NCBI RefSeq assembly: GCF_905372335.1
Contig: NZ_CAJPOU010000040.1
Location: 1 to 12,182 of the forward strand
DNA from: Streptococcus sp. A12
GTDB lineage: Bacteria > Bacillota > Bacilli > Lactobacillales > Streptococcaceae
Direction: 5' to 3'
DNA: 12,182 nt
Shown here in pieces: positions 1 to 6,934 of this stretch. Under the pieces are notes generated by a model, which ran no database searches, was not told the origin of the DNA, and worked only from the letters and a program-made list of their open reading frames with translations. Positions within the stretch are counted from its first letter, which is position 1, and the number at the start of each line of letters is the position of its first letter. The position numbers and the translations under genes were made by a program.

Positions 1-1635
1 AAGGCCAATCAGGACTTTTATCCAATTCATCAAGAAGGAATAAAACAAATAACAGCAGGCAATACTGAAGGCTATATCCCTCCTACCAAAATTAAGTTTG
101 ATGTTTATGCTCCAGGGGGTGAAATGATTAAAGAGGGAATTCGATATGATATTGGAGATGAGACTACACCAATTTCACAAATGCTAGGATTAGGATATCG
201 TCGACTCAACGGTCAATCTGAACTAGCATCGATGGATGAAGAAATTCTTTCTCAGCTGGAAAATAGAGTAGTGAATAAGGAAATTTCCCTGGAAGCGAAT
301 GAATCAGCTCGATTGATAGAAGAGGGAGAAGGTCAAACTCCTGATACAAGAGAAGCGGTAGCTTTTCAATCTTCTAAGCAAGAAACTAAAACTAATTTGC
401 TTCAGCATGTAGAGGAGATTCTGAAAGAGGAATCTATTTCGAATTTGGAAACCCCTGAAATAAACTCAAGTAGTATTGATTATGCTACTTTAACGCCTCA
501 TGAATTAAGTGAAGTTGCTTTTCAAAAAGTGAGAGAGTACACAGAAACACCTGAACGGTTAGAAGAGTATCTGAATTTTATGAGTAAGTTTCCAGAACTC
601 TCGCCTAGAAATGTAGCGTTGATTCAGGAACAGTGGCCAGGAGCGAATGCAGTCGCAACCTATAATCAATGGCAATCGATGGGGGAAGTTCTTGGGATTA
701 ATTCAGATCAGGTATTTGAAACTAGAAATACCTATACCAATAAAAAAACAGGTCGAACAAGAGAAGTTGTCCATAACAATCTTTCAGTTAAGACAGGAGA
801 AAAATCACATATTACCTTGTTTAGACCTATGATGGTTGAAATGATTCCTGTATTGGATGAAAATGGGAACCAAGTAAAAAATGGAAAAGGCAATCCAAAA
901 TATAAAAGACTTTCTGAAGCGACACCTGAAGAAAAGGCTTTGAAGAAGGAAGGAAAATTGAAATCTCGCTTCTTCCATGAAAGAGATTCAAATACAGGCT
1001 TAGCTAAATTCGCTACGTATAAGGTATTTGAGTTGTCTCAAACAACCTTGAAGCCTGAATTTTATCCAAAAGCGATGCCAAATCGTCACTATGACTTTAA
1101 TATGGATCATATTCGTACTAAAGAAGTGCTAGAAGGACTTTCCGATTATGCAAATAGTATCGGTGTAACCATTTATCAAGACGATGCAAAAGAGTTGAGG
1201 AGTGCGAAGGGAGCTTTTTATCCAGATGAACAAAAAATACTTTTGAATCCAGATAATACTCCTGGAGAAGTCGTTGCAACCACAATTCACGAGTTAGCGC
1301 ATGCTAGTCTACATAATCCTAAACTTGCTAACTCGTATAAGGAGGATGTCTCAAAAGATCGTAGAGAACTTGAAGCTGAGATGACAAGTTATCTAGTTTC
1401 TAAGCATTTTGGGTTAGATACCTCTGAGAAAGCCATTCGCTATATGGCAATTTGGACTGATAATTTGACCTCTCTTGACGATCAACAACTAGCGCAATCT
1501 ATGAAACGGATTCATGGAACAGTATCTAAGATTGTAAAAAGTGTTGAGCAACATACAAAGCCTTATCAGTTAAACAGACAGGTGGTACAAAATCAAAATT
1601 TTATCCAAAGCCCAAAGAAGGGACTTAAAGTCTAG
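1..1635 (+). CDS. LtrC/ArdC-like protein with HExxH metallopeptidase-type domain (5' partial)
   Basis: The frame is open from base 1, so the start lies upstream; 544 residues are visible. An ATG at 124 follows AGGGGGTGA and could be an internal start, but the 41 codons before it read as ordinary protein. Visible residues from about 163 to 310 resemble the ArdC-type ssDNA-binding domain (NFMSKFPELSPRN, then NQW and a G-rich turn). Residues 430-434 are HELAH, followed by RRELEAEMTSY near 455-463, the IrrE/ImmA-like gluzincin pattern with E456 or E458 as the likely third zinc ligand. Proteins with this combination (LtrC-like, ArdC-like) are common in Gram-positive conjugative elements, where antirestriction or handling of incoming ssDNA has been proposed. 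The peptidase activity and any substrate are inference. The first ~160 visible residues are acidic and I do not recognise them. A terminator follows immediately, so this gene ends its own transcription unit. Confidence 0.75.
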   Translation, partial: KANQDFYPIHQEGIKQITAGNTEGYIPPTKIKFDVYAPGGEMIKEGIRYDIGDETTPISQMLGLGYRRLNGQSELASMDEEILSQLENRVVNKEISLEANESARLIEEGEGQTPDTREAVAFQSSKQETKTNLLQHVEEILKEESISNLETPEINSSSIDYATLTPHELSEVAFQKVREYTETPERLEEYLNFMSKFPELSPRNVALIQEQWPGANAVATYNQWQSMGEVLGINSDQVFETRNTYTNKKTGRTREVVHNNLSVKTGEKSHITLFRPMMVEMIPVLDENGNQVKNGKGNPKYKRLSEATPEEKALKKEGKLKSRFFHERDSNTGLAKFATYKVFELSQTTLKPEFYPKAMPNRHYDFNMDHIRTKEVLEGLSDYANSIGVTIYQDDAKELRSAKGAFYPDEQKILLNPDNTPGEVVATTIHELAHASLHNPKLANSYKEDVSKDRRELEAEMTSYLVSKHFGLDTSEKAIRYMAIWTDNLTSLDDQQLAQSMKRIHGTVSKIVKSVEQHTKPYQLNRQVVQNQNFIQSPKKGLKV

Positions 1636-1663
1636 AAAGAGTGCTCTTTAAGAGCCTCTTTTT
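1636..1663 (+). terminator. Rho-independent terminator after the LtrC/ArdC-like gene
   Basis: The stop codon is directly followed by AAAGAG-T-GCTCTT, one T, then AAGAGC-CTCTTT running into a T tract. This gives a 12-bp stem with a single bulged T, a very tight loop, and U's at the 3' end. It separates the upstream gene from topB. Confidence 0.7.
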
Positions 1664-1691
1664 GCATATAAAGTTATATAACTTTATATGC
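1664..1691. repeat. Perfect 28-bp palindrome (possible operator or second terminator)
   Basis: The left half, GCATATAAAGTTAT, is followed with no spacer by its exact reverse complement, then TGTTTTTT on the + strand. It could be a second AT-rich terminator hairpin. A perfect spacer-free dyad is also what a dimeric repressor site looks like. It lies 37 bp upstream of the conserved promoter box of topB. The sequence cannot decide between the two roles. Confidence 0.6.
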
Positions 1692-1728
1692 TGTTTTTTG
1701 ATATCAACTCACTCTATCCCTTGTCGAT

Positions 1729-1766
1729 GTCCCTTTACAAAAGATTTTTTAATTATAGCTTACAAT
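1729..1766 (+). promoter_or_regulatory. Conserved promoter module, copy A (topB-clp)
   Basis: GTCCCTTTA at 1729-1737 lies exactly 23 nt before a -10 hexamer TACAAT at 1761-1766. The expected start of transcription is near 1773, about 11 nt before the topB ribosome binding site AAGGAGA (1784-1790). No TTGACA-like -35 is present at the normal spacing. The same arrangement recurs without gaps at 5419 and 10554. Confidence 0.65.
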
Positions 1767-1795
1767 GACAGAAAATGAAGTAGAAGGAGAATGAT

Positions 1796-3541
1796 ATGGT
1801 TATAGTTATTCTGGCTGAAAAAGAGAAACAAGCAGAAGCTTATGCTACAGCTTTGGGAGAATTTAGTAAAAAGAAAGGTATCTATGTCATTAGGCAGTCA
1901 CTCTATTTTCCAGCTGAAGTACATGTGGTAGCTGCTGAAGGGCACCTATTTGAATACAGCGAACCAGACAACTGGTCACTTGATAAATTACCTCTTACAA
2001 ATGTTTCATTTAAGCAACATCTGAAAGAGGACAAGGGTTCCAGAGAAAAATTTAAGAGAATCTATGATGAAGTGGTAGCAGCGGATCAAGTGATTATTGG
2101 GACGGATGCTGATAGAGAAGGAGAGCGTATTGCGTACTCTATTTTATCGCACATACCAGGAGGCAAGGAGAAAATTTGGAAACGTCTTTGGGCAAGCTCC
2201 ATGACAAAGAAAGCTCTTCAAAAAGCTTTTCAGGAATTAAAGGAACCTTCAGAAACCTACAATTACTATTTAGAAGCTGAAGCACGTGCACAAAGTGATT
2301 GGTTGGTAGGAATGAACTTATCACCTCTTGCAACGATTGATCTTCAAGCAAGAGGACAACTCCCTCGAACAAAAGGTAGCCATCTATCGGTTGGTCGAGT
2401 TCAAACACCAGCGATCAGACTAGTTTGTGAGAATGATTTAGAGATTCGCAACTTTACTCCAGAAAAATATTGGAAGCTTCAGCTGGAGGATAAGGAAAAT
2501 GGGGTATTCTTTACTACCAAAGATAAAACTAAAGATAGTGAAGCTATTTTAGCCTCTTCAAGGGGATTATCAGCCACCTCTATTGTTTCTTCAGTTGAGG
2601 TAGAAAAACATCAGAAATCAGCTCCACAACTATTTACCTTGTCAGCATTACAAAGTTTTGCAGCAAGCGCCTGGAAATTTGACTCAAATAAAACAGAGAG
2701 CATTGTTGAGGGACTGTATTTGGAAGGTTTTCTCTCCTATCCACGACCAGACTCAGAATACATCAATCATTTTGAATTTGACGATTTAAAAGAAAATCTA
2801 TCTGCCTATCAAAAAGCTATTAATTGTCATTTTCAGCCAGCGTTTTTGGAGCCTAGAGAAGATTATGTCAATGATGAAAAAGTGTCTGGTACGAGCCACT
2901 CAGCCTTGATTCCGACTGAAAGAATTCCAAACCTTTCAAATTTAAAAACTGATCAACGACTGATTTATGAAGCAGTTGTGAAGCAGGCAATCTTGATGTT
3001 TGCGGATGATTGTTATTATTCAACCAAAACAATTGAAGTAGAAAATAATGGTCTTGTTTTTAAAACAAAGGGTAGAACGCTTCATAAATTAGGATGGGCT
3101 GAATGGAGTTCTCGAAAGGTACGAGGTTCTGTTGAAGTTCCTGATTATCAAGTGGGAGATAAAATTGATACACAAGTCCAGATTGTAGGGGGTGAAACAA
3201 AACCACCTAAAAGACTAACTGAAAGCCAATTGATTGGCCAAATATTTCCTAAATATGGCTTAGGAACACAAGCCACTAGAGGAGAAATCATTAAAAAAAT
3301 TCAGAGTAAGGGTTATGTCATTAAAGATAAAAAAACAGGTCAACTAACTCCTACCAACAAGGCCTATCTACTGATTAATTATCTCTATGATAATGAGTTC
3401 TCTGATCCAGAGACAACAGGAGGCTGGGAAATGTTTCTATCTCAAATTGGAGAAGGGACAATCAATCCACGAGAATTTGTGGATGCGATAAAAGATAAGC
3501 TCACTCTTCAAATCAAGGAAGTAAAAGAAAGAGGTGATTAA
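1796..3541 (+). CDS. topB: DNA topoisomerase III (type IA)
   Basis: 581 aa. A type IA topoisomerase makes a transient single-strand break through a 5'-phosphotyrosine and decatenates or relaxes DNA; copies on conjugative elements are thought to help process transferred or replicating element DNA. The Toprim domain opens with AEK at residues 7-9 and carries DADREGE at 104-110. LSVGRVQTP is the conserved CAP-like domain motif. The catalytic tyrosine is Y315 in GFLSYPRPDSEY, and the late motif ATRGEII is present. The family consensus around the tyrosine is YxRTDS; here the Thr is Pro. There are no C-terminal zinc-finger cysteines, and the protein is shorter than E. coli TopB (653 aa). The ATG at 1796 is set by AAGGAGA at 1784-1790; the ATG at 1791 meets a stop after four codons. 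The next gene begins 2 nt after the stop. Confidence 0.93.
   Translation: MVIVILAEKEKQAEAYATALGEFSKKKGIYVIRQSLYFPAEVHVVAAEGHLFEYSEPDNWSLDKLPLTNVSFKQHLKEDKGSREKFKRIYDEVVAADQVIIGTDADREGERIAYSILSHIPGGKEKIWKRLWASSMTKKALQKAFQELKEPSETYNYYLEAEARAQSDWLVGMNLSPLATIDLQARGQLPRTKGSHLSVGRVQTPAIRLVCENDLEIRNFTPEKYWKLQLEDKENGVFFTTKDKTKDSEAILASSRGLSATSIVSSVEVEKHQKSAPQLFTLSALQSFAASAWKFDSNKTESIVEGLYLEGFLSYPRPDSEYINHFEFDDLKENLSAYQKAINCHFQPAFLEPREDYVNDEKVSGTSHSALIPTERIPNLSNLKTDQRLIYEAVVKQAILMFADDCYYSTKTIEVENNGLVFKTKGRTLHKLGWAEWSSRKVRGSVEVPDYQVGDKIDTQVQIVGGETKPPKRLTESQLIGQIFPKYGLGTQATRGEIIKKIQSKGYVIKDKKTGQLTPTNKAYLLINYLYDNEFSDPETTGGWEMFLSQIGEGTINPREFVDAIKDKLTLQIKEVKERGD
3531..3536 (+). promoter_or_regulatory. Ribosome binding site deciding a GTG start
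   Basis: GAGGTG inside the last codons of topB lies 7 nt before the GTG at 3544. It supports this GTG as the start of the Clp-like gene and suggests translational coupling to topB. Confidence 0.6.
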
Positions 3542-3543
3542 GT

Positions 3544-5394
3544 GTGACTACTGAAGAAAAGAAAAAAACACCCTACTTAGATCGTTATACAGATAATTTG
3601 ACAGAAAAAGTTTCAAAAAAAGCAGAAGATTATCAGGTTTACGGACGTGATAAGGAAGTAGAAGCTGTTCAGACCACTCTTCTCAGACGAACTAAGAATA
3701 ATCCCATTTTGGTAGGAGAAGCTGGAGTTGGAAAAACAGCTATTGTTGAAGGATTTGCTTTAGCCATTTTAAGAAACCAGGTATCTCCCAAATTAAAAGA
3801 CTTGACCGTGCGCTCTCTGGAACTATCTAGTTTAATGTCAGATGAGGATGGAGGATTTATTGTTAAGTTTAAAAAAATTATTGAGGAGATGGTAGAAACT
3901 AAAGGAGAGAATCTTCTCTTTATTGATGAATTTCATACTATTGTTGGTGCTGGTGGTTCAGATAAGGGCGCTTTGGATGCTGGAAATATTATTAAACCAG
4001 TTTTGTCACGTGGTGAGATGCAATTAATTGGCGCAACTACATTGGATGAATTTCATGAATATATCGAAACGGATCGAGCGCTAGAGCGAAGGATGCAGCC
4101 AATTATAGTTGATGAGCCAACAACTACTCAAGCGATTGAAATTCTTGAACAAGCTAAAACTATTTATGAAAACTTTCACCAGGTGTCTATTAGTTCCGAT
4201 GCTGTAAAACAAGCTGTACTTCTATCTGTTCGCTACATACCTGATCAATTTTTACCTGATAAAGCCTTTGACTTAATAGATGAAGCAGCGACAATTTGTT
4301 CTACAAATGGGTTAGGCCATGTAGGTAAGCAAGAAATTGCAGAGGTGCTGAAAAATAAAACAGGTATTCCTGTCACGACGATTTTGAAAGGTGACAAGGA
4401 AAGGCTAGATGGTTTAAAAGAAAAGCTGTCACGACGTGTTAAAGGCCAAGATGAGGCTGTAGAAGCTGTTGTGAACGCTATAACTGTTGCACAAGCTGGC
4501 TTACAGGATCAAAGAAAGCCCTTGTCTTCCTTCATGTTTTTAGGAACTTCAGGAGTTGGGAAAACAGAGCTTGCCCTGGCATTGGCAGAGAGGATGTTTG
4601 ATGATGAGGATGCAATCATTCGCTTTGATATGTCTGAGTATAAACAAAAGGGAGATATCACAAAGCTGATTGGTGATCGTCAAACTAGAACGAAAGGTCA
4701 ATTGACTGAGAAGATTAAACAGAAACCTTATAGCGTTATTCTGATCGACGAGGTGGAGAAAGCACACTCGGAAGTTGTAGATTTATTTTTGCAGGTGCTT
4801 GATGCAGGACGTTTGACTGATTCAACTGGAAGGCAAGTGAGCTTTAAGAATACGATTGTCATTATTACTACGAATATTGGTTCTCAAAAAATTATTAAGC
4901 AGTACGAATTGAAAGGGAATTTTAAAAAGCTAACCGATAGGGATAAAATTCAGTTTGAAAAGAGCATGACGTTGGAGTTGGAGACTAAATTCCGACCAGA
5001 ATTTCTCAATCGAATTGAATATAAATTGATTTTTAACATGTTAGACGAGGAAGTGAATAAGGAAATTATTGTCAAACAGCTATCAGAAATTCAAGAAAGA
5101 ATGAAGAATAAAAAGTTGACTCTCTCTTACGAAGAAAGTTTGGTTACTTATTTATTGGATGTAGGAACAAATATAAAGGACGGTGCACGGCCACTTGAAA
5201 GAGTGATTAAGCATAAAGTACTTCCTTTAATTTCTAAAGAGTTTCTGAACTTATCTGATCCCAACCAAGAGTATCATTTTCATCTTTGGGTAGAAGGTGA
5301 TGCACCAGATGAGTATCACCGTGAAGACAAAAGAAAAATATTATTCGAGGTCGAAGCTGAAAATACGTCATTTGGTAAAGCTTTATTTTCTTAA
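3544..5394 (+). CDS. Clp/Hsp100-family double AAA+ ATPase, reduced form
   Basis: 616 aa, GTG start 2 nt after topB. Ring 1 has Walker A GEAGVGKT (58-65), Walker B LLFIDEFH (D128, E129) and the arginine-finger region ALERRMQP. Ring 2 has Walker A GTSGVGKT (334-341), Walker B VILIDEVEKAH (D402, E403), sensor TTNIGS (442-447) and FRPEFLNRI. Both ATPase sites therefore look intact. Missing are the N-terminal Clp repeat domain (the protein starts directly at the linker before ring 1) and the coiled-coil middle domain. Ring 1 has DEDGGFIVKF (100-109) where ClpB/ClpC have KYRGEFE. Ring 2 has DRQTRTKG (378-385) where the family has APPGYVGYEEGG. The ClpP-docking IGF/VGF tripeptide is not seen around 449-475. 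Role inferred from context: an AAA+ remodeller or motor serving conjugation. It should not be named clpB or clpC. Confidence 0.85.
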   Translation: MTTEEKKKTPYLDRYTDNLTEKVSKKAEDYQVYGRDKEVEAVQTTLLRRTKNNPILVGEAGVGKTAIVEGFALAILRNQVSPKLKDLTVRSLELSSLMSDEDGGFIVKFKKIIEEMVETKGENLLFIDEFHTIVGAGGSDKGALDAGNIIKPVLSRGEMQLIGATTLDEFHEYIETDRALERRMQPIIVDEPTTTQAIEILEQAKTIYENFHQVSISSDAVKQAVLLSVRYIPDQFLPDKAFDLIDEAATICSTNGLGHVGKQEIAEVLKNKTGIPVTTILKGDKERLDGLKEKLSRRVKGQDEAVEAVVNAITVAQAGLQDQRKPLSSFMFLGTSGVGKTELALALAERMFDDEDAIIRFDMSEYKQKGDITKLIGDRQTRTKGQLTEKIKQKPYSVILIDEVEKAHSEVVDLFLQVLDAGRLTDSTGRQVSFKNTIVIITTNIGSQKIIKQYELKGNFKKLTDRDKIQFEKSMTLELETKFRPEFLNRIEYKLIFNMLDEEVNKEIIVKQLSEIQERMKNKKLTLSYEESLVTYLLDVGTNIKDGARPLERVIKHKVLPLISKEFLNLSDPNQEYHFHLWVEGDAPDEYHREDKRKILFEVEAENTSFGKALFS

Positions 5395-5418
5395 AACTCA
5401 CCTTAAAAAAAAATGATT

Positions 5419-5456
5419 GTCCCTTTAAAAAATTTTTTTCAATTATCTATTATACT
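5419..5456 (+). promoter_or_regulatory. Conserved promoter module, copy B (pilin-like to ssb)
   Basis: GTCCCTTTA at 5419-5427 lies 23 nt before TATACT at 5451-5456. An A-run (5427-5432) joins a T-run (5433-5439) between them. Expected transcription start is near 5463, about 11 nt before the AAAGGAGG ribosome binding site. There is no terminator between the Clp-like gene and this promoter, so read-through from topB-clp is also likely. Confidence 0.65.
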
Positions 5457-5473
5457 AACGTTGTCAAAAAAAC

Positions 5474-5481
5474 AAAGGAGG
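5474..5481 (+). promoter_or_regulatory. Ribosome binding site deciding the pilin-like start
   Basis: AAAGGAGG lies 6 nt before the ATG at 5488. This favours 5488 over an in-frame ATG at 5413, which lies inside the promoter module and has no ribosome binding site. Confidence 0.75.
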
Positions 5482-5487
5482 ATTTCT

Positions 5488-5826
5488 ATGAAAAATTATT
5501 TGACAAGACAAATTCAGCAAGTAAAAACAAAATCACAGATGTTTTTATTGAGCCTTTCCCTATTCCTAACAGGATCTACAGTGTATGCGGACGATCCATT
5601 TGTTAAGTCGGATAACTTGGCAAAACAAGGAATTACAAAAGTTCAGCTAGTCAGTGTTGCGCTATTTGGTCTAGCTGCCGTTGTCACCTCGCTCATTTAT
5701 GCGTTTGGTGGACGGGAGTTAAAAGCCTCAATGAAAAAACATTGGGTATCAATTGCAATTGCAATTATTGGTGTTTCTGCAGGTCCAAGTATCATTGAAT
5801 GGATTTTTGATTTTGTGAAAAATTAA
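5488..5826 (+). CDS. VirB2/TrbC-like small secreted two-helix protein (candidate conjugative pilin)
   Basis: 112 aa. The basic N-terminus and hydrophobic stretch MFLLSLSLFLTG form a signal peptide with a likely cleavage after VYA (residue 34), leaving DDPFVKSD at the mature end. The remaining ~78 residues hold two hydrophobic helices (about 52-70 and 86-106) separated by a short basic loop, GGRELKASMKKHW. Size, signal peptide and two-helix hairpin match VirB2/TrbC-type pilins and the small membrane subunits of Gram-positive type IV secretion systems; the assignment is by architecture and context, not by a diagnostic motif. It is the first gene of the unit driven by promoter copy B, and the next gene begins 13 nt after its stop. 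An alternative is a non-pilin channel component. Confidence 0.6.
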   Translation: MKNYLTRQIQQVKTKSQMFLLSLSLFLTGSTVYADDPFVKSDNLAKQGITKVQLVSVALFGLAAVVTSLIYAFGGRELKASMKKHWVSIAIAIIGVSAGPSIIEWIFDFVKN

Positions 5827-5839
5827 GGGGTGGTGATAT

Positions 5840-6919
5840 ATGGCTTTTGCGCTCTTTAATAAAGGTCGCTGTACGATTACAGATGACTTATTTCTAGAAA
5901 TCACCTGGGAAGATGGAAGAGGTCCAGAGGATGATAGTGAGTTGCTTGATATCATCAAGGGATTGGATCATATTTCTGATTTTTCTCAGCCGATTGCAAA
6001 AAGTTTGCCCTACCTAACATTTCACCAGGCGGAGTTGTTATTTAGAGAGTTGAAACAAGCGTATGGTCAGTTTCAGCTGAAAAAAGTAGCAATCGCCCAT
6101 CTGGAAGGGAAAAGCGTAGTGACAGAAGGAGAGGTTTACGCTAGTCCCTTCCTCATTACAGAAGACTATGAAAACCTCTTGCTTCCCCTCATTCAAGCGA
6201 TACTTACTCGCTCTGAATTTGCAAATTATAGCTATCAAGAAAAAAGGGAGTATTTTGAGAACCAGATTTATCCTGTATATAAACAAAGTATGGGATTGTC
6301 TGATTCTTCTCTTCCTATTTTCCCAGCTGAAGGTGAGACGATGGCTGTTTCACAACCCAATCGCCTACCACCTGTTCCAAATGCAAGGGATCAAACAGAT
6401 GTTGTTTCTCCCGTATCTCAAAAGCAGTCAGTTTCTCTGAAGAAATTTTATCTATTCTTAGGTTTTTTAGGAGTGCTTGCAGTAGTAAATATCGTTGGTG
6501 TATTTTTTGCTTTCGCTCAACTATCAAGCCAGTCTGAACAAGTGATCTATCTCTATCAAGAACTGAAAAATACCCAGGACTTAGTAGATAAGGAACATCA
6601 AATAGATGTCTTCAGTCGTTATTTCTTACCTAATTATTATTCTGGTAAAAAGGAAAACTTAACAGACTTCCTGTCAGATGGAGATGCCAAATACACCGTT
6701 CCAAAAGAAGGAACGGTGCAGTCAGTGATTCTTGAGAAACTAACCTATGATTCAAAAACAAAAGAATATACGGTGACCTATGTCCTATCTGTAAAAGAAG
6801 GAGAGAAGGCTTCCAGTATTCGATTGAGTTTCTCGGTTGAGACTTCTAAGTCTTCTAAATATGGCTATGTCATCACGACAGAACCCAAAGCATCTGAATA
6901 CATCAAAATTAAAAAGTAG
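5840..6919 (+). CDS. Bitopic membrane protein with VirB8-like topology, conjugation-associated
   Basis: 359 aa, ATG preceded by AAGGGG at 5825-5830. About 200 cytoplasmic residues, the end of which is proline-rich and unstructured (170-195), come first. A single transmembrane segment follows at about 203-226 (FYLFLGFLGVLAVVNIVGVF), then a ~130-residue outer domain containing short alternating strands (TYDSKTKEYTVTYVLSV, then IRLSFSVET). A short cytoplasmic part, one helix and an NTF2-like outer domain is the plan of VirB8; Gram-positive relatives include TcpC and PrgL. Here the cytoplasmic part is unusually long and only one outer domain seems to fit. I do not recognise the N-terminal region, and the fold of the outer domain is inference. 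The gene sits between the pilin candidate and a wall-anchored protein, 15 nt before the latter. Confidence 0.5.
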   Translation: MAFALFNKGRCTITDDLFLEITWEDGRGPEDDSELLDIIKGLDHISDFSQPIAKSLPYLTFHQAELLFRELKQAYGQFQLKKVAIAHLEGKSVVTEGEVYASPFLITEDYENLLLPLIQAILTRSEFANYSYQEKREYFENQIYPVYKQSMGLSDSSLPIFPAEGETMAVSQPNRLPPVPNARDQTDVVSPVSQKQSVSLKKFYLFLGFLGVLAVVNIVGVFFAFAQLSSQSEQVIYLYQELKNTQDLVDKEHQIDVFSRYFLPNYYSGKKENLTDFLSDGDAKYTVPKEGTVQSVILEKLTYDSKTKEYTVTYVLSVKEGEKASSIRLSFSVETSKSSKYGYVITTEPKASEYIKIKK

Positions 6920-6934
6920 AAAAGGAAACGTATC

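Noticed and set aside
2139..2408. 89-codon - strand open frame inside topB
   Set aside because: It is a shadow of a clearly coding + strand gene, with no start context or recognisable protein features.
5413..5487. Longer N-terminus for the pilin-like protein starting at ATG 5413
   Set aside because: It overlaps the conserved promoter module, has no ribosome binding site and would place 25 extra residues before a normal signal peptide; ATG 5488 has AAAGGAGG.
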